A DNA stretch of 64,000 nucleotides from Dyadobacter tibetensis Y620-1. Its GTDB lineage: Bacteria; Bacteroidota; Bacteroidia; Cytophagales; Spirosomataceae. Both the position numbers and the translations under genes were made by a program. The notes under the pieces were generated by a model that did no database searches, had not been told where the DNA came from, and saw nothing but the letters and a program-made list of their open reading frames with translations. The stretch is from the NCBI RefSeq assembly GCF_000566685.1, contig NZ_AZQN01000010.1, positions 62,001-126,000 of the forward strand, written 5' to 3'. Positions 33,123 through 40,935 of this stretch are shown here, piece after piece (within the stretch, counting starts at the first letter, position 1; each line of letters begins with the position of its first letter).

Positions 33123-34145
33123 TTATTTCAATGGAGGACATTTTATTTGAGAAGGAATGATATAATGCAAATGAATCATTCCGGTCATATAGGCATCGTT
33201 GAGCGATGGGCTATTCCCCCGAGGTGTCCCAGGAGCCGCAAAGTTCCGGGCTTTCATTTCCTGAAGAGGATCGTTAGTTGTGACGTTGTAATTGGTCTGC
33301 ACGAAATTTTGAAGTCCTGGTAGTCTATCTTTACCTTTTCTTACAGAAGTTGTTTCTGCATAACGGGAGGCTAGGGCCTGGCCTACAGGGTCTTGAAGAA
33401 CAGATGGGTCGGCATAATTGCCGGCTACATCGTCCAGGTAATCTGTAAAGGTAAAGCGGTAGCCCAGCTCTGCCGAGATGTCGAAACGGGAATTTATTTT
33501 ATACCTTACTCCAAACCCAACTGGGATGGTCAACTGAACCAGTGAATAAGGCTTGGCATAGCCGCTGTTGCCCTGTCCTTCGGTTCCCAAGGGCTGAAGT
33601 TTTACCCAATTTCTATCACCGGTACTGAAGTCTTCATACAAGGCTTTCGGGTTATGAGCTACGAGGGCCAATCCTCCAAATACATAGGTGCCGAAAGGAC
33701 TCCTGCGCTCGTAAGTTCGATCATCGGGAGTAATCTTAAAAATTCCCTGAAGAGAAAATTCCTTTAAGTCGTTTCTGAACTGAAGATTTCGTGCGAAAAG
33801 TATATTGGACTGGTATTTGGGTTTGCTGTTCATCTGATAGTCGTCGCCGGCTATCCGGGCCCAGGTGAAGCTAGCCCTGGCAGCAAGCCGGGGGGTAAAG
33901 TGTCGGGTGTAATTTCCCCCTAAACTAAACCGCATCTGATTAAAGGTAGAAGCCACAGGGCGTCGGTAGGAGGCCAAATCTCCATAATAACTTGATGTCC
34001 CAAGGCCAAATCCTACGGATGAATAAGGGATAAATATACTTTTATATTGTGCATGCGCCTCACCACAGATACCTGCTAAAGCCAACAGAAACAATCCAGT
34101 TAGCCTTTTTTTCGGTGCTCTGATACTTAATTTTCCAAACATCAT
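33123..34145 (-). CDS. DUF6089-type outer-membrane beta-barrel protein (first copy)
   Basis: The 340-residue protein is longer than its neighbour. It has a signal peptide (LFLLALAGICGEAHAQ), then barrel strands such as SSVGFGLGTSSYYGDLASY, RPVASTFNQMRFSLGGNYT and ELGYRFTFTDYLDDVAGNY. An extra loop segment (about residues 250-310) is absent from the second copy. It leads the four-gene operon. ATG at 34145 is chosen because a TTG at 34163 would overlap the likely -7 box. Confidence 0.8.
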   Translation of the reverse strand: MMFGKLSIRAPKKRLTGLFLLALAGICGEAHAQYKSIFIPYSSVGFGLGTSSYYGDLASYRRPVASTFNQMRFSLGGNYTRHFTPRLAARASFTWARIAGDDYQMNSKPKYQSNILFARNLQFRNDLKEFSLQGIFKITPDDRTYERRSPFGTYVFGGLALVAHNPKALYEDFSTGDRNWVKLQPLGTEGQGNSGYAKPYSLVQLTIPVGFGVRYKINSRFDISAELGYRFTFTDYLDDVAGNYADPSVLQDPVGQALASRYAETTSVRKGKDRLPGLQNFVQTNYNVTTNDPLQEMKARNFAAPGTPRGNSPSLNDAYMTGMIHLHYIIPSQIKCPPLK

Positions 34146-34160
34146 TCTATTAATTTTTTG

Positions 34161-34168
34161 CAAAAGTA
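34161..34168 (-). promoter_or_regulatory. Candidate -7 box for the DUF6089 operon
   Basis: TACTTTTG on the minus strand fits TAnnTTTG and sits just before the ATG at 34145. The leader would be only about 10 bases. No good -33 element is seen. Confidence 0.35.
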
Positions 34169-34386
34169 AAACAGTTGTTGGTTTTCCCTTCTCTTTTCAT
34201 TTACCAATCAACGTTTTTATTTTTGATTTATTTGTCGCCCCCTACCAATTTTAATTTTCGGATACCAAATATTCCTTTTGTTTTATACTAATCCTTGATA
34301 GTTTTAAACAATACTGGGTGATTCTGTTTTTCTTGATTTTTGAAAGCAGTATTCTTGTTATTATTGTATTTCCTAATCCTCGTGAA

Positions 34387-35013
34387 ATGATTCAAACCAA
34401 AGCCCTGAAGTTTGCCTATTCTGGCACTAAACATTTTACATTTCCTGATCTTTATTGCGCCGATGAGGAAACTTTGCTGATTCTGGGAGAGTCGGGAAGG
34501 GGTAAGACCACTTTTTTGCATCTGATGGCCCTGCTGCTCCAGCCCAAATCTGGAAATATTGTCCTGGATGGAGAACATATAGAAGCTTTATCACAAGCTT
34601 CCCGAGGGGCACTTCGGGCTGAGAAAATTGGCGTGGTATATCAAAAAGCGCATTTTGTACGTGCGCTGAATGTCATAGACAATTTACTACTAGCGAATTA
34701 TCTGGGCAATAGAGCCCAAAATAGATCCCGGGCCCTGTATCTTGCCGAGTCTTTGGGTTTTTCTGATCACCTCTCTAAGAAAACATCGCAGTTAAGTCAG
34801 GGCGAACAGCAGCGGGTGAGCATCGCCAGAGCGTTAATGAACGAACCTCGGGTTATACTGGCCGATGAACCCACTTCCAGCCTTGATGATGCCAATTGTC
34901 GTAAAGTGATGCGCCTACTCACGAGTCAGGCTAAGGACATCGGCGCAAGCTTATTGGTGGTAACCCATGATCAGCGCCTTAAGGATGAGTTCCCCAATCA
35001 GATATTTTTGTAA
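34387..35013 (+). CDS. ABC transporter ATP-binding protein (MacB/LolD type)
   Basis: The 208-residue ATPase has Walker A GESGRGKT at residues 34-41, the ABC signature [15 protein letters not shown] at 136-150, Walker [13 protein letters not shown] and the switch His in VVTHD. It is small, like LolD/MacB-type ATPases that power FtsX-fold permeases. ATG at 34387 gives the usual N terminus ([13 protein letters not shown]); a longer in-frame start at 34318 adds an unlikely hydrophobic stretch. The permease starts 33 bp later and a DUF3299 gene follows. See the permease for the likely role. Confidence 0.9.
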   Translation: MIQTKALKFAYSGTKHFTFPDLYCADEETLLILGESGRGKTTFLHLMALLLQPKSGNIVLDGEHIEALSQASRGALRAEKIGVVYQKAHFVRALNVIDNLLLANYLGNRAQNRSRALYLAESLGFSDHLSKKTSQLSQGEQQRVSIARALMNEPRVILADEPTSSLDDANCRKVMRLLTSQAKDIGASLLVVTHDQRLKDEFPNQIFL

Positions 35014-35046
35014 CATCCACTACACCTTCCCGCTTATGGGTTGCCC

Positions 35047-36297
35047 ATGAATATATTTAAAATTAGTATTGCCAACCTTAAGGATAAAAAGCTGAATAGC
35101 TTCTTAAGTGCCATGCTCCTGACGCTGGGCATAGGAATGATCTCCATGTTATTACTGCTGGACAAGCAACTCGATGCCCAGTTTAAAAGGAATATCAAAG
35201 GGATAGACATGGTGGTAGGAGCCAAGGGAAGTCCATTGCAACTGATTCTTTCCGGAATCTATCAGATCGATGCCCCCACAGGGAATGTTCCCCTTTCAGA
35301 AGTTACCAGGCTCTCGAAAAATCCTATGGTAAAATCGGTGATACCCATGTCCATGGGTGATAGCTATAATGGGTTTCGTATTGTTGGTACCACTCACCAA
35401 TATGTAGCGCATTTTGAGGCGGTGCTCGAGACGGGAGAAGTTTTTTCGGCTGGGCAGACGGTAACCCTAGGAGCCAAAGTGGCACGGGAAACGGGACTTA
35501 AAGTAGGGGATACTTTCGAGAGTTCCCATGGCCTCGACGGGGCGGGTGAGGCGCATGGAAGTCACCCTTACAAAGTAGCAGGAATTTATGCTGCCAATGG
35601 ATCGGTAGTCGACCAGTTGATTCTGACCAGTTTGGAGAGCATATGGCAGGTGCATGACCACGAAGCGACCGCGCCAGGATTACAGGCCATGAAAGAGCTT
35701 GAAGATGAAACGGCTCCGCATGAGGGACACGATCACGACGATCATCAGGATGAAAAGGAGGTGACGATGGCATTGGTGAAATTCAGAAATCCTATGGGTT
35801 TGATGATGATTCCGAGGCAGATCAACGAAAATACGACCATGCAGGCCGCCCTTCCGAGCATCGAAATCAACCGCTTATTTTCCTTGATGGGAATGGGTAT
35901 TGATACGCTGAAAGCTCTGGCGTTACTCATTATTGTGATAGCGGGCTTAAGTGTTTTTATATCACTGTTCAACGCGCTTAAGGAGCGGAAATACGAAATG
36001 GCACTCATGTTATCGATGGGGGCTACGCGAGGCCGCCTCTTTATTATGCTACTTCTTGAAGGACTCCTACTGGCCATAACTGGCTTCGCGGCAGGACTAT
36101 TGATGAGCAGATTGGGACTCTGGTTTTTTGCCAAATCGGCCGCCCGTGACTATCATTATGACCTAGCCCAGTATCGGGTTCTGACAGAAGAATGGTACCT
36201 ATTGATTGGGGCCTTGGCCGTGGGTTTCCTGGCTGCATTGGTGCCCTCATTAGGCATTTATCGAATCAATATTTCACGTACTCTGGCCGAAGAATGA
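35047..36297 (+). CDS. FtsX-type ABC permease with His-rich outer loop
   Basis: The 416-residue protein has four membrane helices: one near the N terminus (FLSAMLLTLGIGMISMLLLL) and three near the C terminus (about 280-305, 325-350, 375-400). A MacB-like periplasmic domain lies between. That domain carries unusual His groups: H161, H170 and H173, then HDH at 203-205, then HEGHDHDDH at 225-233. Such stretches bind metals. ATG at 35047 is used rather than TTG at 35041. With the ATPase and the DUF3299 gene it matches the layout of the zinc-regulated Pseudomonas operon PA4064-PA4066, so a role in metal (zinc) handling is likely but inferred. Confidence 0.88.
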   Translation: MNIFKISIANLKDKKLNSFLSAMLLTLGIGMISMLLLLDKQLDAQFKRNIKGIDMVVGAKGSPLQLILSGIYQIDAPTGNVPLSEVTRLSKNPMVKSVIPMSMGDSYNGFRIVGTTHQYVAHFEAVLETGEVFSAGQTVTLGAKVARETGLKVGDTFESSHGLDGAGEAHGSHPYKVAGIYAANGSVVDQLILTSLESIWQVHDHEATAPGLQAMKELEDETAPHEGHDHDDHQDEKEVTMALVKFRNPMGLMMIPRQINENTTMQAALPSIEINRLFSLMGMGIDTLKALALLIIVIAGLSVFISLFNALKERKYEMALMLSMGATRGRLFIMLLLEGLLLAITGFAAGLLMSRLGLWFFAKSAARDYHYDLAQYRVLTEEWYLLIGALAVGFLAALVPSLGIYRINISRTLAEE

Positions 36298-36362
36298 TAT
36301 TCTGTTTAAATTTGCCTGATAATCAGGCTGATTTCCTAGCCCGTACTCATAACAATAGACCC

Positions 36363-36812
36363 ATGAAAATTATTCGCAATTTATTTATTATAGCCTTTGC
36401 GGCAACTTTATTTGCTTATACCCCTGCCAATAATCCCGTAAAATTGACTTGGGAGATGCTAAGGGATGTTAATTTTAAGAAGAAATGGTATGCCGAGGAA
36501 TCTATTTATATGCTTCACCCCACTTTTGGTCCCAGCGTACAGAAACTAAAAAACCAGAAAGTCTTGATAACCGGTTATATACTACCAATCGACCTCGATG
36601 CTAACCTTTATGTGCTTTCTGCCTTTCCTTATAGTGCCTGCTTTTTTTGTGGAGGAGCCGGGCCTGAAACGGTCATGACCTTGAATTTTAAGAAAAAAGC
36701 CCGAAAATTTAAAACTGATGAGCGGCTTACCTTTACTGGAATATTGAAATTGAATGCCGATGATATCTACCAGATGAATTATATTCTCGACGAGGCCGAA
36801 TTAGTCGATTAA
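36363..36812 (+). CDS. DUF3299 family exported protein
   Basis: The 149-residue protein has a signal sequence (NLFIIAFAATLFAYTPA) and a small beta domain. It contains KNQKVLITGYILPID and a redox- or metal-like pair C93-F-F-C96 in YSACFFCGGAGPE. DUF3299 proteins occur next to MacB-like ABC transporters, including the Zur-controlled Pseudomonas set. It follows the permease by 65 bp. The stop abuts the stop of the convergent nuoH gene with no base between. The function is unknown; periplasmic metal delivery is a reasonable inference. Confidence 0.85.
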   Translation: MKIIRNLFIIAFAATLFAYTPANNPVKLTWEMLRDVNFKKKWYAEESIYMLHPTFGPSVQKLKNQKVLITGYILPIDLDANLYVLSAFPYSACFFCGGAGPETVMTLNFKKKARKFKTDERLTFTGILKLNADDIYQMNYILDEAELVD

Positions 36813-37901
36813 TCAACCAACTCCCAATAAGCGCCAAATTCCGGAGATAAAGAAGAGAACGAGTCCCACGGGCGTAAGAACTTTCCATCCCAGGTACATC
36901 AGTTGGTCTACACGAAGGCGTGGTAGGGTCCATCGCGCCCACATCTGAATCAGGACGCTGATCAATGCTTTGCCAAAAAGCCAGAAGGCCCCCGTAAAGT
37001 AGCCATACCAAGTGCCTGGCTGCCCACTGGTCCAGTCGGCTAGCTTTACCGGGCCTAGGTTTGGGAAAGGGGTATTCCAGCTTCCTAAAAATAGAATAGC
37101 GCCCAATAGTGAAACCAGGAGCATCATTCCGTATTCCGAAAGCATGAAGAATGCCCAGCGCATTCCGGAATATTCGGTATGAAAACCGGCCACCAATTCG
37201 GATTCCCCTTCCGGAAGGTCGAAGGGTGCTCTATTGCATTCGGCAAGGGAGGCTATAAAGAATACGACATAAGCAAGCAGTAAAAAGGGGTTTCGAAGGA
37301 CATTCCAGCTCAGGATGCCGCCTATATTGGTAATGTCGATACCCAGCGGTTTAATGCCAAATAAATAATTGGCTTCGAAACTATATATCCCTTGCTGATA
37401 GCTAATAGCTTGCAGATCCAAACTTTGAGAAAGCATGACCACACAGAGAATACTTAGCCCAAGGGGTATTTCGTAACTGATGATCTGAGCAACGGCACGC
37501 ATGGCACCATATAACGCAAATTTATTGTTGGAACCCCAGCCCGCCATGAGCAGGCCAATTACGTCGACCGAAACGATCGTAAGCAAAAAGAAGACCCCCA
37601 CTGTTGCCCCAGATCCGGCCAGGTCGGGGGCGAGAGGAACTACTGCAAAGCCTGTAAAAACAGATATGAATATAACAATAGGAGCCAGCATAAACAAGCG
37701 CCTGTCGGCTGCCCGAGGTATAATGTCCTCCTTCTGCAGGAGCTTGCCTAAATCGGCGAAAAGCTGTAAAAGCCCCCATTTTCCTACTTCCATGGGGCCT
37801 AGCCGATCTTGGATAAAGGCGGAAACCTTCCGCTCAAGATAAACGCCTACTACCACAAAACCTGGAACTGCAAGGAGGAAGATGAGTAGAGTAACTGGCA
37901 T
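36813..37901 (-). CDS. nuoH: NADH-quinone oxidoreductase subunit H
   Basis: The 362-residue membrane subunit of complex I forms part of the quinone-binding chamber. About eight helices are seen. Conserved motifs are ERKVSAFIQDRLGPMEVGKW near the start, LYGAMRAVAQIISYEIPLG in the middle and EGESELVAGFHTEYSGMRWA with its acidic residues. Length is normal. No other nuo gene lies in the window on either side, so it stands apart from any nuo operon here. ATG at 37901 opens MPVTLLIFLLAVPG. Confidence 0.95.
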   Translation of the reverse strand: MPVTLLIFLLAVPGFVVVGVYLERKVSAFIQDRLGPMEVGKWGLLQLFADLGKLLQKEDIIPRAADRRLFMLAPIVIFISVFTGFAVVPLAPDLAGSGATVGVFFLLTIVSVDVIGLLMAGWGSNNKFALYGAMRAVAQIISYEIPLGLSILCVVMLSQSLDLQAISYQQGIYSFEANYLFGIKPLGIDITNIGGILSWNVLRNPFLLLAYVVFFIASLAECNRAPFDLPEGESELVAGFHTEYSGMRWAFFMLSEYGMMLLVSLLGAILFLGSWNTPFPNLGPVKLADWTSGQPGTWYGYFTGAFWLFGKALISVLIQMWARWTLPRLRVDQLMYLGWKVLTPVGLVLFFISGIWRLLGVG

Positions 37902-37974
37902 TTAAGTCTGATTATTATTGATCTGGCATGGGTGGCAAAACCCTTAAACATATGGACAAAAGTACTTAAAAAAC

Positions 37975-38979
37975 TTACTCCTCTTCGTCCTTTTCTCCTT
38001 TATATCGTGCTTCCTGTAAGATTTTATTTGCATCGGATTGGGCCATGAGTTCAGATAAGGTAATTTCTGGATGCTCGCTGACGTACTTATTTACGATGCG
38101 CCAGCCTATCCATCGTCCTATTCCACCCGGTATTTCTGGGCCCATTTCGGCCACAATGGGTCTCTCACCTATATACTTTTCCTTCACTAAAGTATTCTTT
38201 TCATAGAGCAATTTATTATTGATCATAAATGCCCAGATATCCTGCTGACTGTTATAGGCCCGGCGCAAATTATCTGCCGAATAACCTATAATGATGCTAT
38301 CAGGGCAGCTGGGCATAATTTGTTTTACAAATTCGAAGCTCTTTCCGATTCCAATCATATCGTCCAATAAGGATTGTTCCCGAGGATTCTGCTTATTGTA
38401 GCTTTCGGCAATGTAATAAAGAATAGCCGGCACAATATTTTCTTTATGATATCTACGTAGCTGATAGTCGAAAACGTTGGGGCGGAAGGTAGCTTGAGGC
38501 CCCCCGAAGTAGTCGAGACCAATGACGACCAGGGAATCTGAGACATATAAGTCATTGCCCAAGAAACCGGTTTTTATAAAAATAACTCGTGGAGACTTAA
38601 AGGAAGGAAACTGATTATGAATGGCCCCAAAGGCCTGGGCTAGTGGTTCCAGAATTTCGTTCTTTCGGTTACCAATGATAGAATCAACCTGAAGAGAGAA
38701 AGCTTGAAAGTCTGGATTTTGGGTAATCTGGAAAAGTTGTCCGGATAGGGCCGGCTTGTCACCTTCAAAGTCGCTGAAATAGTAACGAATCATTTCTGGG
38801 TGATTTTCCAAAATATTTTCTACATCTTTAACCGAAGTGGCCGACATGAGGATATGGTCCAGATCTTCCACCTCAATTTCTAGGCTGGTTTTTTTTACAC
38901 CTTTATCCTGTTGTTGGCTTCCGCAGCTAGTAATAAGGCCCACCAGGGTACAAATAATAAAGTATTGAAACTTATTCAT
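37975..38979 (-). CDS. gldB: Gliding motility lipoprotein GldB
   Basis: The 334-residue lipoprotein (lipobox LVGLITSCGSQQ, lipid Cys19) has the GldB domain: FSDFEGDKPALSGQLFQI, IFIKTGFLGNDLYVSDSLV, IGLDYFGGPQATFRP and GRWIGWRIVNKYV. GldB is needed for gliding in Flavobacterium and is widespread in Bacteroidota, also in non-gliding strains. It is thought to support the gliding/type IX secretion machinery from the envelope. No other gld gene is present here. The start ATG lies 18 bp from the ATG of the divergent epimerase gene. Confidence 0.9.
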   Translation of the reverse strand: MNKFQYFIICTLVGLITSCGSQQQDKGVKKTSLEIEVEDLDHILMSATSVKDVENILENHPEMIRYYFSDFEGDKPALSGQLFQITQNPDFQAFSLQVDSIIGNRKNEILEPLAQAFGAIHNQFPSFKSPRVIFIKTGFLGNDLYVSDSLVVIGLDYFGGPQATFRPNVFDYQLRRYHKENIVPAILYYIAESYNKQNPREQSLLDDMIGIGKSFEFVKQIMPSCPDSIIIGYSADNLRRAYNSQQDIWAFMINNKLLYEKNTLVKEKYIGERPIVAEMGPEIPGGIGRWIGWRIVNKYVSEHPEITLSELMAQSDANKILQEARYKGEKDEEE

Positions 38980-38997
38980 GAATAATAATTTGACATT

Positions 38998-39873
38998 ATG
39001 TCTGATAGCTCTTCAAAATTAGGAAAAAAAAGTGTGAGTATTCTGGGTTGTGGTTGGCTGGGCATACCCCTAGCACAACGACTGCTAACGTCAGAAAGTG
39101 TATCAGTGGTGAAGGGGTCTACCACTTCCACTAACAAGCTTACCTTATTGAGGGGCTTAGGGATTATTCCTTTTCAACTGGGGCTGACTCCAGAGCTGGA
39201 GGGAAAGGAAGAAGAGATATCTTCTTTTTTCGACTGCGACGTACTCCTAATCTCCATTCCGCCGGGTTTACGGCGCAATCCGGTGGGTTACCACCTCCAG
39301 CAAATCGAGGCCGTCATTTCCCGGATTAAGCAGTCTCCGATATCTCAGGTATTATACATCAGCTCTACTGGGGTATACCCCGACACCAACCGTGTAATGG
39401 TTGAAAGTGATGTAATATTGCCCGAGCAAGCGGCCAGTCCAGAAATGGTAGCGGCCGAAAATGCGCTGATGTCGCTCCGAGGCGACCGCCAGGTAGGGAT
39501 TTTGCGCTTCGGAGGGCTATTGGGTTACGACCGCATCCCCGGAAAGTATGTACGCGGTAAGAAAGGCCTGACCACCTACCACACGCCTGTAAACTACATC
39601 CATCAGGACGATGCAGTGGGCATCGCCCAGGCACTCGTAGAACGCGGCATCGACAATAGTACATATAATGCAGTGGCTCCAATTCATAGCTTGAGAGGGA
39701 AGGTGTATGAAAGCAGCTGCGCCCAATTTGGGTGGGAAGTGCCCACTTTTTCCGAGCCTCCATCACCCGAGCCTTTCAAAATTATATCTGCCGAAAAGCT
39801 TGTTGCAGAACTCTCATACGACTTTCAGTATCCAGACCCCTTGTCCTTCTACTACGAGCTAGAAAAAGAGTAA
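38998..39873 (+). CDS. SDR-family NAD(P)-dependent epimerase (YeeZ-like)
   Basis: The 291-residue Rossmann protein has the dinucleotide motif GCGWLG at residues 18-23. LISIPPGLRRNP, YISSTGVYPD and VNYIHQDDAVGIAQALVE fit the atypical SDR/YeeZ group. The usual YxxxK catalytic pair is not evident, so activity may differ from true epimerases. An in-frame GTG at 39034 gives VSILGCGWLG, the family's common start; the annotated ATG at 38998 is only 18 bp from the gldB ATG and would cover the likely gldB promoter. The substrate is unknown. Confidence 0.85.
   Translation: MSDSSSKLGKKSVSILGCGWLGIPLAQRLLTSESVSVVKGSTTSTNKLTLLRGLGIIPFQLGLTPELEGKEEEISSFFDCDVLLISIPPGLRRNPVGYHLQQIEAVISRIKQSPISQVLYISSTGVYPDTNRVMVESDVILPEQAASPEMVAAENALMSLRGDRQVGILRFGGLLGYDRIPGKYVRGKKGLTTYHTPVNYIHQDDAVGIAQALVERGIDNSTYNAVAPIHSLRGKVYESSCAQFGWEVPTFSEPPSPEPFKIISAEKLVAELSYDFQYPDPLSFYYELEKE
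39014..39021 (-). promoter_or_regulatory. Candidate -7 box for gldB
   Basis: TAATTTTG on the minus strand fits TAnnTTTG and lies about 35 bp upstream of the gldB ATG, inside the first codons of the epimerase frame. This would be simpler if the epimerase starts at GTG 39034. No clear -33 box. Confidence 0.35.
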
Positions 39874-39899
39874 GATGCCTTTTGGGCATCTTACTCTTT
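39865..39899. terminator. Terminator at the epimerase stop
   Basis: Perfect 15-bp arms (39865-39879 and 39885-39899) with loop TTTTG. The left arm contains the epimerase stop codon TAA. The converging DeoR gene ends 107 bp further on and may use it too. Confidence 0.85.
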
Positions 39900-40005
39900 A
39901 TATGCGCCTGGGAATGTCTAACGATTGGCATTAATTGTTGATTATTTGAGGGGTTTAATTCTAATATAAATATGCTTAACCAAGTAATACGGTGATAGGT
40001 TTACC

Positions 40006-40749
40006 TTATAGAAGCTTAACCATGGCGCTATATTCCCTTAGGGCCAAATCGTCGGGGTCAAGTTCTGTGATCAAATAGTCAATTTCCGACAGCGTTTTGA
40101 TTCTGAGTCGCTCTACGGAACCTAGTTTTTCGGATATGGTGAGTACTGCTACTTTACTACAAGCATTCATCATGGCTTTTTTTACTTGTACCGATTCATA
40201 GTCCGAGTCTGTAAGGCCTCCTTCACTGTCAATGGCATTGGTTCCCAAAATACATAAATCGGCCTTGATTTCGGATAGTTGCCTAATGGTGTCTCCACCT
40301 CCGCAGAACCGTGTGCTTCGTGAAATTTTACCTCCTACAAAAAGTACTTCATAATGGCTGTGATTCAGTAATTCTGTTGCGGCCGAAAAGCTGACCGTTA
40401 TAAATGTAAGGTGCAGGTCTTTAGGAAGTCGTTTGAGTAGCTCCCGGATGGTGGTGCCTCCTCCTACCATGATATACATACCCGCATGAAGGAGCTTGAC
40501 TGCTTTATGGGCGATAGAAACTTTTTCGTGGTAGGCGTATACCTCTTCCCGGTCTGTTTCGGTATAGAGTGTTTTAGAGAGGGCACCGCCATGAACCTTT
40601 AATACCTTCCCTAGTAGGGCTAACTCCTTCAAGTCTCGCCGTATGGTGTCTTCCGAAACCTTTAATCGCACACTCAGATCTGCACTTAGTACTTTATTGT
40701 GCAAATTTATCTGCTTAATGATATATTCCTGGCGCTCCTTTTTAAGCAT
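40006..40749 (-). CDS. DeoR/GlpR-family transcriptional regulator
   Basis: The 247-residue protein has an N-terminal winged helix (KKERQEYIIKQINLHNKVLS, then KVSEDTIRRDLKEL, the recognition helix). A DeoRC sugar-phosphate sensor domain follows with VGGGTTIRELLKRLP and GGDTIRQLSEIKADLCILGT. Such proteins repress sugar genes until a phosphorylated sugar binds. It diverges from the SusC1-SusD1 pair across about 186 bp, so control of that operon is likely but not shown. The intergenic stretch contains the palindrome ACAATTGT at 40835-40842, a possible operator element. Confidence 0.93.
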   Translation of the reverse strand: MLKKERQEYIIKQINLHNKVLSADLSVRLKVSEDTIRRDLKELALLGKVLKVHGGALSKTLYTETDREEVYAYHEKVSIAHKAVKLLHAGMYIMVGGGTTIRELLKRLPKDLHLTFITVSFSAATELLNHSHYEVLFVGGKISRSTRFCGGGDTIRQLSEIKADLCILGTNAIDSEGGLTDSDYESVQVKKAMMNACSKVAVLTISEKLGSVERLRIKTLSEIDYLITELDPDDLALREYSAMVKLL

Positions 40750-40935
40750 GTGTCCAAAAGTTAATTATTTGCCGTTTTGTGCTGGTTTGTTACATAATTT
40801 TTGGAAAATTAGCTATAATTTAAAATTAATGAGCACAATTGTTGCATTTTTATTCATATATCTGCACATTTGATGCATGAATTTGCCGATTTCGGGCCGC
40901 CTGATTCATTCTATATACTTTTTCAACTACATTCT

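Noticed and set aside
40835..40842. ACAATTGT as a defined DeoR operator
   Set aside because: An 8-bp palindrome in AT-rich sequence is too short to assign; it is mentioned only as a possibility in the DeoR entry.
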